Notes under the pieces: model-generated | Seen by the model: only the letters and a program-made list of their open reading frames with translations | Databases searched by the model: none | What the model was told of the DNA's origin: nothing | In this document: positions 9,288 through 17,857 of the stretch, piece after piece | Layout of the letters: each line of letters starts with the position of its first letter | Position numbering within the stretch: position 1 is the first letter of the stretch | Made by a program: the position numbers and the translations under genes | NCBI GenBank assembly: GCA_043808235.1 | Contig: JAZDFC010000037.1 | Location: 1-64,000 of the forward strand | DNA length: 64,000 bases | From: JAZDFC01 sp043808235 | GTDB taxonomy: Bacteria; Bacteroidota; Ignavibacteria; Ignavibacteriales; Melioribacteraceae | Reading direction: 5' to 3'

Positions 9288-9511
9288 TTAAATCAGCTCT
9301 TCCAAATCTTCTTTTGATAACCCGGCGTCTTTCAAAATTTTCGAAATAATGCCCGGACCTAATGTTTCGTTCGAATGAACAGGCACTATAGTAATTCTAC
9401 CGTCCGGATGTTTTAGAAAGTGATGGCTTCCCTTTATTCTTTGTACAATAAAACCAATTTTTCAAGAGTGGAGATTAGTTCCTTGCCCGATATTTTAGGA
9501 AGCTTTGTCAT
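9288..9511 (-). pseudogene. hicA: hicA-type toxin gene disrupted by a one-base frameshift
   Basis: Reading the minus strand from ATG 9511 gives MTKLPKISGKELISTLEK, then the frame is lost and hits a stop after 7 codons. In the next frame the protein resumes with GFIVQRIKGSHHFLKHPDG, then VPVHSNETLGPGIISKIL and ends LEELI at 9288. Together these form a complete HicA mRNA-interferase-like protein of about 74 residues, including the SHHFLKHPDG motif with its catalytic histidine. One missing A in the five-base A-run at 9458-9462 explains the break. It may be a real inactivation or a homopolymer sequencing error. No convincing hicB partner is seen. The rest of the 9165-9697 interval holds the repeat words and an old repeat at 9590-9628. 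Confidence 0.8.
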
Positions 9512-9589
9512 ACTCAATTACTAATTTTTGAATGCCGACAAAATCATTTTGACTGACATCTTCATCAATTTCCAATTTAACAAAATAGC

Positions 9590-9628
9590 ACACTGATAAA
9601 CGCAGATTAAACAGATTTCCGCTGATTA
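9590..9628. repeat. Degenerate direct-repeat element (CTGATAAACGCAGATT type)
   Basis: A short run of related words (CACTGATAAA, CGCAGATTAAA, CAGATTTCCG, CTGATTA) with roughly 11-base spacing. It resembles the run at 28492-28531 in design and the intergenic word repeats often seen in Bacteroidota. It sits immediately upstream of the broken hicA. Confidence 0.45.
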
Positions 9629-9697
9629 TTTTTGCGTTATTAGAACTACCCTAAATATATTCGGTAAAATCAATTCGTATAATATTACTCTTTACAC

Positions 9698-11302
9698 TCA
9701 TTGAGTCTCCAAAATTCCAACTGATGATTTCGTTTTCTGTATTTTAAACAACTTGTAGTTGATGCTGTCGCAGAATGCCTGCCAGCTTGCTTCGATAATG
9801 TTTGTCGAAACGCCAACCGTTGACCAGGTTTCCTTGCCATCGCTTGATTGAATTAGTACCCGTACCTTTGCTGCCGTTCCTTCTTTCTCATCGAGCACAC
9901 GTACTTTATAATCCACTAACTTCATCATTGATACTTCCGGATAAAAACGAAGCAGGGCTTTACGCAAAGCATTGTCCAATGCGTTTACCGGACCATCGCC
10001 GTCAGCCGCAGTATGTTCAATTTCGCCGTTGACTTCAATTTTTAAAACCGCTTCTGCACGGTTGTGCTGCTGGTTATCGAAGAAAACATTAATGCGGGAA
10101 TCTATTGTTTTGAAGAACGGAGAAAATTCATTTTTCTCTGCTCGAAGAATTAATTCGAATGATGCCTCGGCTCCGTCAAATTGATAGCCGTTAAATTCAA
10201 GCTCCTTTATATGCGAGACAAGTTTTTTACTGAACTCGCTTTTATCGTCAACTTCAATCCCTAACTCTTTTGCTTTATAACGTATGTTGCTTTGTCCGGC
10301 TAAGTCGGATACGAGAACGCGCTGCGAATTACCAACCAATCCGGGATCAATATGTTCGTACATCTTACTGTCCTTCAAAACTGCGCTTACATGTATGCCG
10401 CCTTTATGAGCAAATGCGGATTTACCAACGAAGGCTGAACGCGTGTTAGGTGTTAAATTCATTATCTCGTAAACCGAATTTGAAAGCGAGGTAAGCTGTT
10501 CGAGTTGAATTTCTTTTCGTGTGCTGCAATTCATTTTTAAAAGCAGGTTTGGAATGATGCTTACCAGGTTTGCATTACCGCATCTTTCGCCAACTCCGTT
10601 TATTGTTCCCTGCACATGAACAGCGCCTGCTTCAATTGCAACCAGCGAATTTGCAACGGCAAGTTCACCGTCGTTATGCGTATGAATGCCGATAGGTCTT
10701 TGAATTTTTTTTACAACATCACTTACAATTTCCTTTACTTCCTGCGGAAGAGTCCCGCCGTTTGTATCGCATAATGCAAGAACATCGGCTCCGCCTTCGG
10801 CTGCAGCTTTCAACATTAGTAATGCAAACGATAATTCATTTTTATAACCATCGAAGAAATGTTCCGCATCAAAAATAACTTTTCTACCGTGATCTTTTAA
10901 AAATTTCACAGATTTATAAATCAGCATTTCATTTTCTGATTCGGTTAAGCCCAATCCTTTTTCAGCATGGAATTTCCATGTCTTTCCGAAAATTGAAACT
11001 ACCGGAGTTTCGGCAGTAAGAAGAGCCTGAAGGTTTGCATCGCTCTCAATTTTATCCGGGAATCTTGCAGTAGAGCCAAACGCACACATCTGCGAATGTT
11101 TGAGTTGAACTTCTTTAATTTTTTTGAAGAACTCGGCATCGCGCGGATTACTGCCCGGCCATCCGCCTTCGATAATATCGATTCCAAATTCATCCAATTT
11201 CTGTGCGATTAATAATTTGTCAAGGACAGTAAGACTAACCATTTCACCCTGGGTGCCATCCCGCAGAGTTGTATCGAATAATTCGATGTAAGATTGTTTC
11301 AT
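9698..11302 (-). CDS. cimA: (R)-citramalate synthase
   Basis: Condenses pyruvate and acetyl-CoA to citramalate, the first step of the threonine-independent route to 2-oxobutyrate and isoleucine. The 534 residues begin LFDTTLRDGTQGEMVSLT, which with the GGWPGSNPRDAEFF segment and THNDGELAVANSLVA distinguishes CimA from 2-isopropylmalate synthase; the metal-binding HTHND and the C-terminal LeuA-type regulatory domain are present. It is the last gene of the ilv-leu operon, 37 bases after leuD. LeuCD and LeuB from the same operon can carry citramalate on to 2-oxobutyrate. No threonine deaminase gene is in the window. Product inhibition by isoleucine through the C-terminal domain is known for the family. 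Confidence 0.92.
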   Translation of the reverse strand: MKQSYIELFDTTLRDGTQGEMVSLTVLDKLLIAQKLDEFGIDIIEGGWPGSNPRDAEFFKKIKEVQLKHSQMCAFGSTARFPDKIESDANLQALLTAETPVVSIFGKTWKFHAEKGLGLTESENEMLIYKSVKFLKDHGRKVIFDAEHFFDGYKNELSFALLMLKAAAEGGADVLALCDTNGGTLPQEVKEIVSDVVKKIQRPIGIHTHNDGELAVANSLVAIEAGAVHVQGTINGVGERCGNANLVSIIPNLLLKMNCSTRKEIQLEQLTSLSNSVYEIMNLTPNTRSAFVGKSAFAHKGGIHVSAVLKDSKMYEHIDPGLVGNSQRVLVSDLAGQSNIRYKAKELGIEVDDKSEFSKKLVSHIKELEFNGYQFDGAEASFELILRAEKNEFSPFFKTIDSRINVFFDNQQHNRAEAVLKIEVNGEIEHTAADGDGPVNALDNALRKALLRFYPEVSMMKLVDYKVRVLDEKEGTAAKVRVLIQSSDGKETWSTVGVSTNIIEASWQAFCDSINYKLFKIQKTKSSVGILETQ

Positions 11303-11339
11303 TTTATTTACTCACAATTTTCATGTACTGAAAAATCTT

Positions 11340-11897
11340 TTAAATCATTGAGTTTTCGCGGGCGTAGTTGAATAGTCCGCCGCTGTTGACGATATCGTAA
11401 ACGCTGCCAAGCGGTTTCAGCTCGTATGTTTCACCGCTGCCGTGATTGGTTATTGAATTTGCTTCGAGATTCACTTCAACTTCATCGCCGGTTTTAATTT
11501 TTGTATTCAACTTTTCCTTTCCTTCAAACGGAATTAGGAATCCGCCGTCAACAGAATTTCTAAAAAATATTCTCGCATATGATTCTGCGATGATAATTTT
11601 TACTCCCGCCACCTGAAGTGCAAGCGGCGCATGCTCGCGCGACGAACCACAGCCGAAATTCGAACCGCCGATTATTATAGTATAATCGGATTGGAAGTTA
11701 TCGCCGATGATGAATGGTTTACTGCCATCCGGCAATCCGGCTTTTTCAATCGGTACACTCGATAGTGCAAAGTGCCCGTATTTTTTTAATTCTTCGGGAT
11801 CGCTTGTGCTATACACCAAATGTTCCGCCGGGATTATCTGGTCGGTATCGATGTTATCGCCGAGAACGTATGCTTTTCCTTTGATTATGTTTTCCAT
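11340..11897 (-). CDS. leuD: 3-isopropylmalate dehydratase small subunit
   Basis: Forms isopropylmalate isomerase with LeuC and also acts on citramalate in the CimA route. The 185 residues show GDNIDTDQIIPAEHL near the start and the swivel-domain signature GGSNFGCGSSREHAPLAL near residue 78. AAAGG precedes the ATG by 8 bases. It is separated from leuC by 236 bases filled with palindromic repeats, unusual within an operon, and is followed by cimA after 37 bases. Confidence 0.95.
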   Translation of the reverse strand: MENIIKGKAYVLGDNIDTDQIIPAEHLVYSTSDPEELKKYGHFALSSVPIEKAGLPDGSKPFIIGDNFQSDYTIIIGGSNFGCGSSREHAPLALQVAGVKIIIAESYARIFFRNSVDGGFLIPFEGKEKLNTKIKTGDEVEVNLEANSITNHGSGETYELKPLGSVYDIVNSGGLFNYARENSMI

Positions 11898-11928
11898 GAT
11901 TTACCTTTTTATAATATTTGTTTTATTG

Positions 11929-12129
11929 CCGTTCGATTCATCGAACGGATTTAAACTGAAGAAGCCAATCCGGCTTCAGCCGCATTCGAAAATTCGTAAT
12001 GGGACTAAAGTCCAAACTTTTATCTATTCATTCTCCCGTCCGCTAAAGCGGACGGCAATTCATCCTAAAATTCTTTTATATTATATACTAAAGAACAATA
12101 TTCTTTGCGACTGATTCCGCGAGGAATCA
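11929..12129. repeat. Cluster of five short perfect palindromes between leuC and leuD
   Basis: Five hairpins stand in a row: CCGTTCGA/TCGAACGG (11929-11948), GAAGCC/GGCTTC (11961-11977), GGACT/AGTCC (12002-12013), CCGTCCGC/GCGGACGG (12036-12055) and TGATTCC/GGAATCA (12112-12129). Most have 2-4 base loops such as TAAA. The design resembles REP-type palindromic elements. In the mRNA they would form strong stems between the leuC and leuD cistrons. Confidence 0.65.
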
Positions 12130-12133
12130 ATTA

Positions 12134-13432
12134 TCAGCAAATAAAATTTCTCGGATCGGTTATTACTCCGTTTACTGCCGATGCCGCAACCGTTAACGGC
12201 GAAGCGAGATATACCTGCGATGATTTGCTTCCCATTCTACCGGGGAAATTTCTATTCGTTGTTGAGATAACAACATCACCGTCGGCGCTTCTTCCTATAG
12301 TATCCGAAGGTCCGCCGAGACATGCTGCACATGAAGATTCCGCAATAAAACATCCGGCATTTGTAAAAATATCTTTCAAAGAAATTCCGTTTATACTTTC
12401 CTCTTCCAATTGTTTTGCAACTTGTGTACTCGCCGGAACTACAAACGTCGGGACTTTCACTTCTTTGCCAAGCAAGATATTCGCGGCAAAAATAAAATCA
12501 GTAAGTTTACCGCCGGTGCACGAACCGATGTAACATTTCGTCAGTTTCGTTCCTTCAACATTTTTAACTGTATCTCGGTTATCGGGACTATGAGGTTTTG
12601 CAACCACCGGTTCAAGTTCGGTTACATTATAATTATAAACCGAATGATATACAGCATCTTCATCGCTTGTAAATTCATCGTATCCTGTTACACCGATTTC
12701 TTTTAAATATTCGCGCGTTACTTCATCAACAGCAATTACACCGTTCATTCCGCCGCCTTCAATTGCCATGTTCGTCAACGTCATTCTTTCGAGCATATTC
12801 ATTCCGGAAATAGCTTCACCGGTAAATTCCATCGCGCGGTATGTTGCGCCGTCGGTTGTGATGTCGCCGAGAATTTGAAGTATCAAATCTTTAGCTGTAA
12901 GATACGCCGGCATCTTTCCATTAAAAATAAATTTCATCGATTCGGGAATCTTCTCCCAAATTTTTCCGGTGCCGAGAATAAATGCCGCATCTGTATTGCC
13001 AACTCCGGTAGCAAACATACCAAACGCGCCGGATGTGCATGTGTGCGAGTCGGTGCCAAATAAAACGGTGCCGGGTACATTGTATCCTTCTTCGGCTAAC
13101 GCGAGATGGCAAACACCTTTATAACGCTCTGTGCCGACATCGTAATAATTCGGCAGATCATATTCATTAGCGAACTGACGCAGCACATCAACGTTTCTAT
13201 TTGCATGAACATTTTTAGTGAAGATATAATGATCGGGAAAGATTACTAATTTCTGCTTGTCCCAAATCTTCGCGAGTTCGCCGAATTCCTTTTTCCAGAT
13301 TGCGATTGTTGGCGGACCGCATACATCGTGCGTCATCAAAACATCAACATTGAGCCAGACACTTTCGCCGGGAATTACCTTTTCCCGTTTCGCCGACTTT
13401 GCTAAAATTTTTTCTGTGATTGTCATTCCCAT
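12134..13432 (-). CDS. leuC: 3-isopropylmalate dehydratase large subunit
   Basis: Carries the [4Fe-4S] cluster of the aconitase-type isomerase that converts 2-isopropylmalate to 3-isopropylmalate. At 432 residues it is the shorter, archaeal-like LeuC type rather than the ~466-residue enterobacterial type. Signatures are VLFGTDSHTCTSGAFG near residue 122 and the cluster cysteines in CYIGSCTGG and ESSCAACLGGPSDT. AAAGGA lies upstream of the ATG. It starts 18 bases after leuA. A palindrome cluster separates it from leuD. Confidence 0.95.
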   Translation of the reverse strand: MGMTITEKILAKSAKREKVIPGESVWLNVDVLMTHDVCGPPTIAIWKKEFGELAKIWDKQKLVIFPDHYIFTKNVHANRNVDVLRQFANEYDLPNYYDVGTERYKGVCHLALAEEGYNVPGTVLFGTDSHTCTSGAFGMFATGVGNTDAAFILGTGKIWEKIPESMKFIFNGKMPAYLTAKDLILQILGDITTDGATYRAMEFTGEAISGMNMLERMTLTNMAIEGGGMNGVIAVDEVTREYLKEIGVTGYDEFTSDEDAVYHSVYNYNVTELEPVVAKPHSPDNRDTVKNVEGTKLTKCYIGSCTGGKLTDFIFAANILLGKEVKVPTFVVPASTQVAKQLEEESINGISLKDIFTNAGCFIAESSCAACLGGPSDTIGRSADGDVVISTTNRNFPGRMGSKSSQVYLASPLTVAASAVNGVITDPRNFIC

Positions 13433-13450
13433 AAAATTTTCCTTTACGAT

Positions 13451-15025
13451 TTATTTCATTTCAATTTTTTCTTCATTTAAATCAATATGTGATTTTGTGT
13501 ACAAATAATATTCATTGATTGCCTGCAAGTATGCTTTCGCGCTCGCCTCGATGATGTCGGTAGAAATTCCTCTTCCATTGAAAGAAACCTCATCTTCGCG
13601 CAAGCGAACAATGGCTTCCCCCATTGCCTGTCTGCCGGATGTTACCGAACGCACATTGTACGATTCGAGAATCGGTTTTAATTCAAGCGCTCTTTCAATC
13701 GCTTTGAAGCATGCATCCACAGGTCCATCGCCAACCGATGATTCCTGGTAAGTTTTTTCTCCGGATTTAATTGAAACAGTTGCGGTAGGAATCGCGTCGG
13801 TTCCGGAGTTAACATGCAAATATTTCAACTCAAGCAATTCTTCGCGTTTCTTGATTTCATCGCCCATCAGCATTCGCAAATCATCATCGAAGACTTCTTT
13901 CTTTTTATCCGCAAGAGCAACAAATGCATCGTATAATTCATTCAGTTCATTTTCAGTCGGATGATATCCAAGCTCATTCAATCTTGCTTTCAATCCATGG
14001 CGTCCTGAATGTCTTCCCAAAACAATTTTTGTTTTGTTCACACCTACGGACTCTGGAGTCATTATTTCGTATGTCTGTTTGTTCTTCAACATACCGTCCT
14101 GGTGGATTCCGCTTTCATGAGCGAATGCGTTCTCTCCAACAATTGCTTTGTTCGGCTGTACAACAATTCCTGTGAATCCCGAAACCATTCTGCTCGTGTT
14201 ATAAATCTCTGTGAAATTAATGTCGGTGTGATAATTGCAAATATCTTTACGAACCTTCAGCGCCATAACAATTTCTTCCATCGATGCATTGCCTGCTCGT
14301 TCTCCAATTCCGTTGATTGTTGTTTCAACCTGCCGGGCTCCGCTTTGAATAGCTGCAATTGAATTTGCAACTGCAAGTCCGAGGTCATTGTGGCAATGAA
14401 CGCTGATAATTGCTTTATCGATATTCTTCACGCGCTTCTTCAATTCTGCAATCTTGGCGCCGAATTCAAACGGAAAAGTATAACCGGTTGTATCGGGAAT
14501 ATTCACTGTAGTCGCGCCGGCTTCAATTGCAGCCTCAATAATATCCGCCAAATAACCGATGTCCGTTCGCCCCGCATCTTCAGCAGAAAACTCAACATCA
14601 TTTGTAAATGTTTTTGCATAAGCGACTGCATCATAGGACATTTTCAAAACTGTCTTTCTTTTCTCTTCGAGAGTTGCGCCGTATTTGCTGTCGCCGAACT
14701 TGCCGAGAATGTGAATATCGGAAGTGCTGGAGAAAGTGTGAATGCGCGGACGTTTTGCATTTCGAAGCGCATCGTATGCAGATTTAATATCAATCTCTTT
14801 TGCGCGAGCCAATCCCGCAATAATTACCTCCGATTCATCCGCTATTCTTTTTACAGCTTCAAATTGAGTTGGCGATGAAACGGGGAAACCGGCTTCGATA
14901 ACATCAACATTCAGTCGCGCAAGCTGCCGTGCTATTTCAAGCTTCTCATAAACATTCAAGGATGCGCCGGGCGATTGCTCGCCGTCTCTCAACGTTGTGT
15001 CGAATACAAATATCTTGTCGCTCAT
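13451..15025 (-). CDS. leuA: 2-isopropylmalate synthase
   Basis: Condenses 2-oxoisovalerate with acetyl-CoA, the committed step of leucine synthesis. The protein starts MSDKIFVFDTTLRDGEQSPGASL and has the HCHNDLGLAVANS metal site near residue 195 and a C-terminal LeuA allosteric domain. I chose the second ATG (15025, 524 residues) because GGAG sits 8 bases before it, while the in-frame ATG at 15037 has no ribosome site. It lies between leuB and leuC in the operon and is paralogous to cimA. Confidence 0.94.
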   Translation of the reverse strand: MSDKIFVFDTTLRDGEQSPGASLNVYEKLEIARQLARLNVDVIEAGFPVSSPTQFEAVKRIADESEVIIAGLARAKEIDIKSAYDALRNAKRPRIHTFSSTSDIHILGKFGDSKYGATLEEKRKTVLKMSYDAVAYAKTFTNDVEFSAEDAGRTDIGYLADIIEAAIEAGATTVNIPDTTGYTFPFEFGAKIAELKKRVKNIDKAIISVHCHNDLGLAVANSIAAIQSGARQVETTINGIGERAGNASMEEIVMALKVRKDICNYHTDINFTEIYNTSRMVSGFTGIVVQPNKAIVGENAFAHESGIHQDGMLKNKQTYEIMTPESVGVNKTKIVLGRHSGRHGLKARLNELGYHPTENELNELYDAFVALADKKKEVFDDDLRMLMGDEIKKREELLELKYLHVNSGTDAIPTATVSIKSGEKTYQESSVGDGPVDACFKAIERALELKPILESYNVRSVTSGRQAMGEAIVRLREDEVSFNGRGISTDIIEASAKAYLQAINEYYLYTKSHIDLNEEKIEMK

Positions 15026-15050
15026 TGTTTTCTCCATTTTTTTAATTCTG

Positions 15051-15124
15051 AGCCCGGCAGTAGCCGGGTGAAGAATCTCCTAACATTTATAGTTAGAGAT
15101 ACTTCATCCGCCAAAAGCGCGGAT
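15051..15124. repeat. Palindromic repeat group between leuB and leuA
   Basis: Three adjoining hairpins: CCCGGC/GCCGGG (15053-15068), a bulged stem TCTCCTAAC/GTTAGAGA around 15076-15098, and ATCCGC/GCGGAT (15106-15124). They are of the same style as the cluster between leuC and leuD, though the sequence differs. Confidence 0.55.
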
Positions 15125-15130
15125 TCAGTA

Positions 15131-16225
15131 TTATAACGTGAACACGCCAATTGCCTGCGTGTGATAGATTTCTTTAAAATTGTTAATTACTGCTTCGGTC
15201 ATTTTATTTGTTGAAACCAATTGGCAGCCTTCACTGAAAATATCTTGAGTGCGATAACCGTCATTCAACGTTTTAGTTACAGCTTCTTCAATCAAGTCGC
15301 CGGCTTTCTTCATTCCAAATGAATAGGTAAACATCATCGCAACGGAAGAGATTGCAGCAAGCGGATTTGCTTTGTTCTGACCGGCAATATCCGGCGCGCT
15401 GCCGTGTACCGGTTCATACAACGCATACTTGCTTCCGAGCGATGCCGACGGCAGCATTCCCAAACTTCCGGTTATCATTCCGGCGATGTCGCTAAGAATA
15501 TCGCCGAATAAATTGGAAGTGAGAATCACATCAAATTGTTTTGGATTGCGGACAATCTGCATGGCAGCATTATCAACATACATATCGTTCAACTCAACAT
15601 CCTGAAACTCTTTATGCACTTCGTGAACAACATTTCGCCAGAATTGCGAAACATCAAGCACATTCGCTTTATCGACTGAAGTAACTTTGTTATTTCTTTC
15701 ACGTGCAATCTTAAAAGCCATTCTCGCAATACGTTCAACTTCTTCGCGGGAATAAACCATCGTATTAAATCCGCGCTCCGCATCAAATCCGCGCGGCTCG
15801 CCAAAATAAATTCCGCCGGTTAATTCGCGAAGCACAACGAAATCAACTCCATCGAGTACTTCCTGTTTTAATGAAGAAGAATTTATAAGCGGTTTATAAA
15901 TTTTTGCCGGACGAATATTTGTATATAATCCAAGCGACTTCCTAAGTTTCAGCAAAGCCGCCTCCGGTTTCAAATGATGGGGCAGACTTTCCCATTTGTA
16001 TCCGCCGACAGCGCCAAGAAAAACTGCCTGTGAGTCGTAACAGGTTTGCAGCGTTTCATCCGTTAATGGATTTTCATAAGCATCGTATGAACAGCCGCCA
16101 ATTAATCGTTCCTTAAATTCAACCTCGATATTAAATTGCTCTGCAACAACCTTTATCACTTTCACTGCAGAAGCTGTAACTTCCGTTCCAATTCCATCTC
16201 CGGGGAGTAATGCTATTTTGTACAT
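15131..16225 (-). CDS. leuB: 3-isopropylmalate dehydrogenase
   Basis: Oxidises and decarboxylates 3-isopropylmalate with NAD+ to 2-oxoisocaproate; it can also process the methylmalate made in the citramalate route. The 364 residues start YKIALLPGDGIGTEVT and carry the substrate motif around RELTGGIYFGEPRG near residue 134 and the NAD-binding YEPVHGSAPDIAGQNKANPL near residue 269. GGAG precedes the ATG. It follows ilvC in the operon, after a long inverted repeat. Confidence 0.95.
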   Translation of the reverse strand: MYKIALLPGDGIGTEVTASAVKVIKVVAEQFNIEVEFKERLIGGCSYDAYENPLTDETLQTCYDSQAVFLGAVGGYKWESLPHHLKPEAALLKLRKSLGLYTNIRPAKIYKPLINSSSLKQEVLDGVDFVVLRELTGGIYFGEPRGFDAERGFNTMVYSREEVERIARMAFKIARERNNKVTSVDKANVLDVSQFWRNVVHEVHKEFQDVELNDMYVDNAAMQIVRNPKQFDVILTSNLFGDILSDIAGMITGSLGMLPSASLGSKYALYEPVHGSAPDIAGQNKANPLAAISSVAMMFTYSFGMKKAGDLIEEAVTKTLNDGYRTQDIFSEGCQLVSTNKMTEAVINNFKEIYHTQAIGVFTL

Positions 16226-16260
16226 TCATTTCTCCAGTTAAAATAAATTTATATTCATTC

Positions 16261-16340
16261 GAATAATGAACACCGAATGTTGAATACTGAATTTCGAAGT
16301 ATTTCATCACTCGAAATTCCGTGTTCAATATTCATTATTC
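16261..16340. repeat. 80-base imperfect palindrome between ilvC and leuB
   Basis: Outer arms GAATAATGAA (16261-16270) and TTCATTATTC (16331-16340) and inner arms GAATTTCGA (16289-16297) and TCGAAATTC (16311-16319) are perfect complements, with partly matched sequence between. One end touches the ilvC stop codon. It could be a mobile palindromic element or an intercistronic mRNA stem. Confidence 0.6.
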
Positions 16341-17332
16341 TATTTCTTTACAAGCCAGCTCATCATGCTGCGCAATTTTGCCCCGACAACTTCAATCGGG
16401 TGCTCTTTATTTTCTTTCCTCAATTGATTCATCTTCGGCATACCGGCATGATATTCATCTAACCATTCTTTTGCAAACGAACCATCCTGAACTTCCGTTA
16501 GAATTTTCTTCATTTCTTTTTTTGTCTCTGCCGTAATCAATCTTGAACCACGGCTCATTCCGCCATACTCGGCAGTATCGCTTACTGAAAAATTCATTCT
16601 CGATAATCCGCCTTCGTAGTATAAGTCAACAATCAATTTCATTTCGTGCATACATTCGAAGTAAGCAAGTTCCGGTGGATAACCGGCTTCAACTAAAGTT
16701 TCGAATCCGGCTTTTATAAGTTCTGCCGAACCGCCGCAAAGAACCGCCTGCTCGCCGAATAAATCTGTTTCGGTTTCGTTTTTAAAATTGGTTTCAATCA
16801 CTCCTGCGCGTGTACCGCCGATTCCTTTTGCCCATGCAAGAGCAAGTTCTTTTGTAATGCCGGAAGGATCCTGATTAACTGCGATCAAACACGGCACGCC
16901 GCTACCCTGCTCGTATGTCCTTCGAACCAAATGTCCCGGACCTTTGGGAGCTATCATCATCACATTCACATCTGCCGGCGGCACAATTTGTTGGTAATGA
17001 ATATTAAATCCGTGCCCGAACGCAAGTGTATCGCCCGATTTCAAATTCGGCGCAACTTCAGCATCATAAACTTCTTTTTGATTTTGGTCTGGAAGCAGAA
17101 TCATAATAACATTAGCTTCTTTAACCGCTTCTGCAACAGTCTTCACTTCCAATCCGGCAGATTTCGCTTTTTCCCATGAAGCGGATTCCTTGCGTAGTCC
17201 GACAGAAACATTCATTCCGCTCTCTTTTAAATTAAGTGCATGCGCGTGCCCCTGGCTTCCGTAGCCGAGTACAGCGATTTTTTTATTTTTCAGTAAATCC
17301 AAATTCGCATCTTGATCATAATAAACTTTCAT
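16340..17332 (-). CDS. ilvC: Ketol-acid reductoisomerase
   Basis: Isomerises and reduces acetolactate or acetohydroxybutyrate to the dihydroxy acids of valine and isoleucine synthesis. The 330 residues match class I enzymes. The Rossmann motif GYGSQGHAHALNLKESG near residue 24 and the C-terminal catalytic domain (FGEQAVLCGG, DTAEYGGMSRG) are present. AGAGG lies 8 bases before the ATG. It follows ilvN by 12 bases. Confidence 0.96.
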   Translation of the reverse strand: MKVYYDQDANLDLLKNKKIAVLGYGSQGHAHALNLKESGMNVSVGLRKESASWEKAKSAGLEVKTVAEAVKEANVIMILLPDQNQKEVYDAEVAPNLKSGDTLAFGHGFNIHYQQIVPPADVNVMMIAPKGPGHLVRRTYEQGSGVPCLIAVNQDPSGITKELALAWAKGIGGTRAGVIETNFKNETETDLFGEQAVLCGGSAELIKAGFETLVEAGYPPELAYFECMHEMKLIVDLYYEGGLSRMNFSVSDTAEYGGMSRGSRLITAETKKEMKKILTEVQDGSFAKEWLDEYHAGMPKMNQLRKENKEHPIEVVGAKLRSMMSWLVKK

Positions 17333-17344
17333 TTAGTACCTCTA

Positions 17345-17857
17345 TTAAGTTGTTATATTTTCTTTTTTCTGAATTTTCATTTGCTCACCGCGCTTTAGTG
17401 CTACGATGCCGCTTCGCGCAATTTCTTTAATTCCCGATGGCGCAAGAACATTTATCGCCGCATCAATTTTATCCGGCGGGCCTGTTATTTCAACCGTAAT
17501 CAATTTATTTGTGATATCAACAATATTCCCGCGGAAGATATCGCAGATATTTTTGATCTGCTCCATGGACGATTTGTGCAGACTTACTTTTATCAAAGCA
17601 AGTTCGCGTTCGATGCGAGGCGAATCGGTTAAATCCACAACTTTAATTGTATCAATCAGTCTATTAAGCTGCTTTACAACCTGGTCGATTATTTGGTCAT
17701 CACCCTGCGTGACAATTGTCATGCGGGAAATTTCTTCAATCTCCGTTTCACCAATGGAGATGCTGCGGATGTTGAATCCCTTTCCACTAAACATAGTAGC
17801 AACTCGGTCGAAAGCGCCGAAATGATTTTCAACCAATACTGAAATTGTATGTTTCAT
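17345..17857 (-). CDS. ilvN: Acetolactate synthase small (regulatory) subunit
   Basis: Regulatory partner of IlvB that confers valine sensitivity in known enzymes. The 170 residues contain an N-terminal ACT domain (ISVLVENHFGAFDRVATMFS) and a C-terminal ACT-like domain with TVEITGPPDKIDAAINVL. The ATG follows the ilvB stop with no gap and AGAGG sits inside the last ilvB codons, so expression of the two subunits is coupled. Confidence 0.95.
   Translation of the reverse strand: MKHTISVLVENHFGAFDRVATMFSGKGFNIRSISIGETEIEEISRMTIVTQGDDQIIDQVVKQLNRLIDTIKVVDLTDSPRIERELALIKVSLHKSSMEQIKNICDIFRGNIVDITNKLITVEITGPPDKIDAAINVLAPSGIKEIARSGIVALKRGEQMKIQKKENITT

Noticed and set aside
9512..9589. hicB antitoxin gene beside the broken hicA
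   Set aside because: A short frame ending just inside hicA has no HicB features and runs into the repeat; I could not support it.
11929..12129. CRISPR array between leuC and leuD
   Set aside because: The palindromes differ in sequence and spacing and there are no constant direct repeats with unique spacers.
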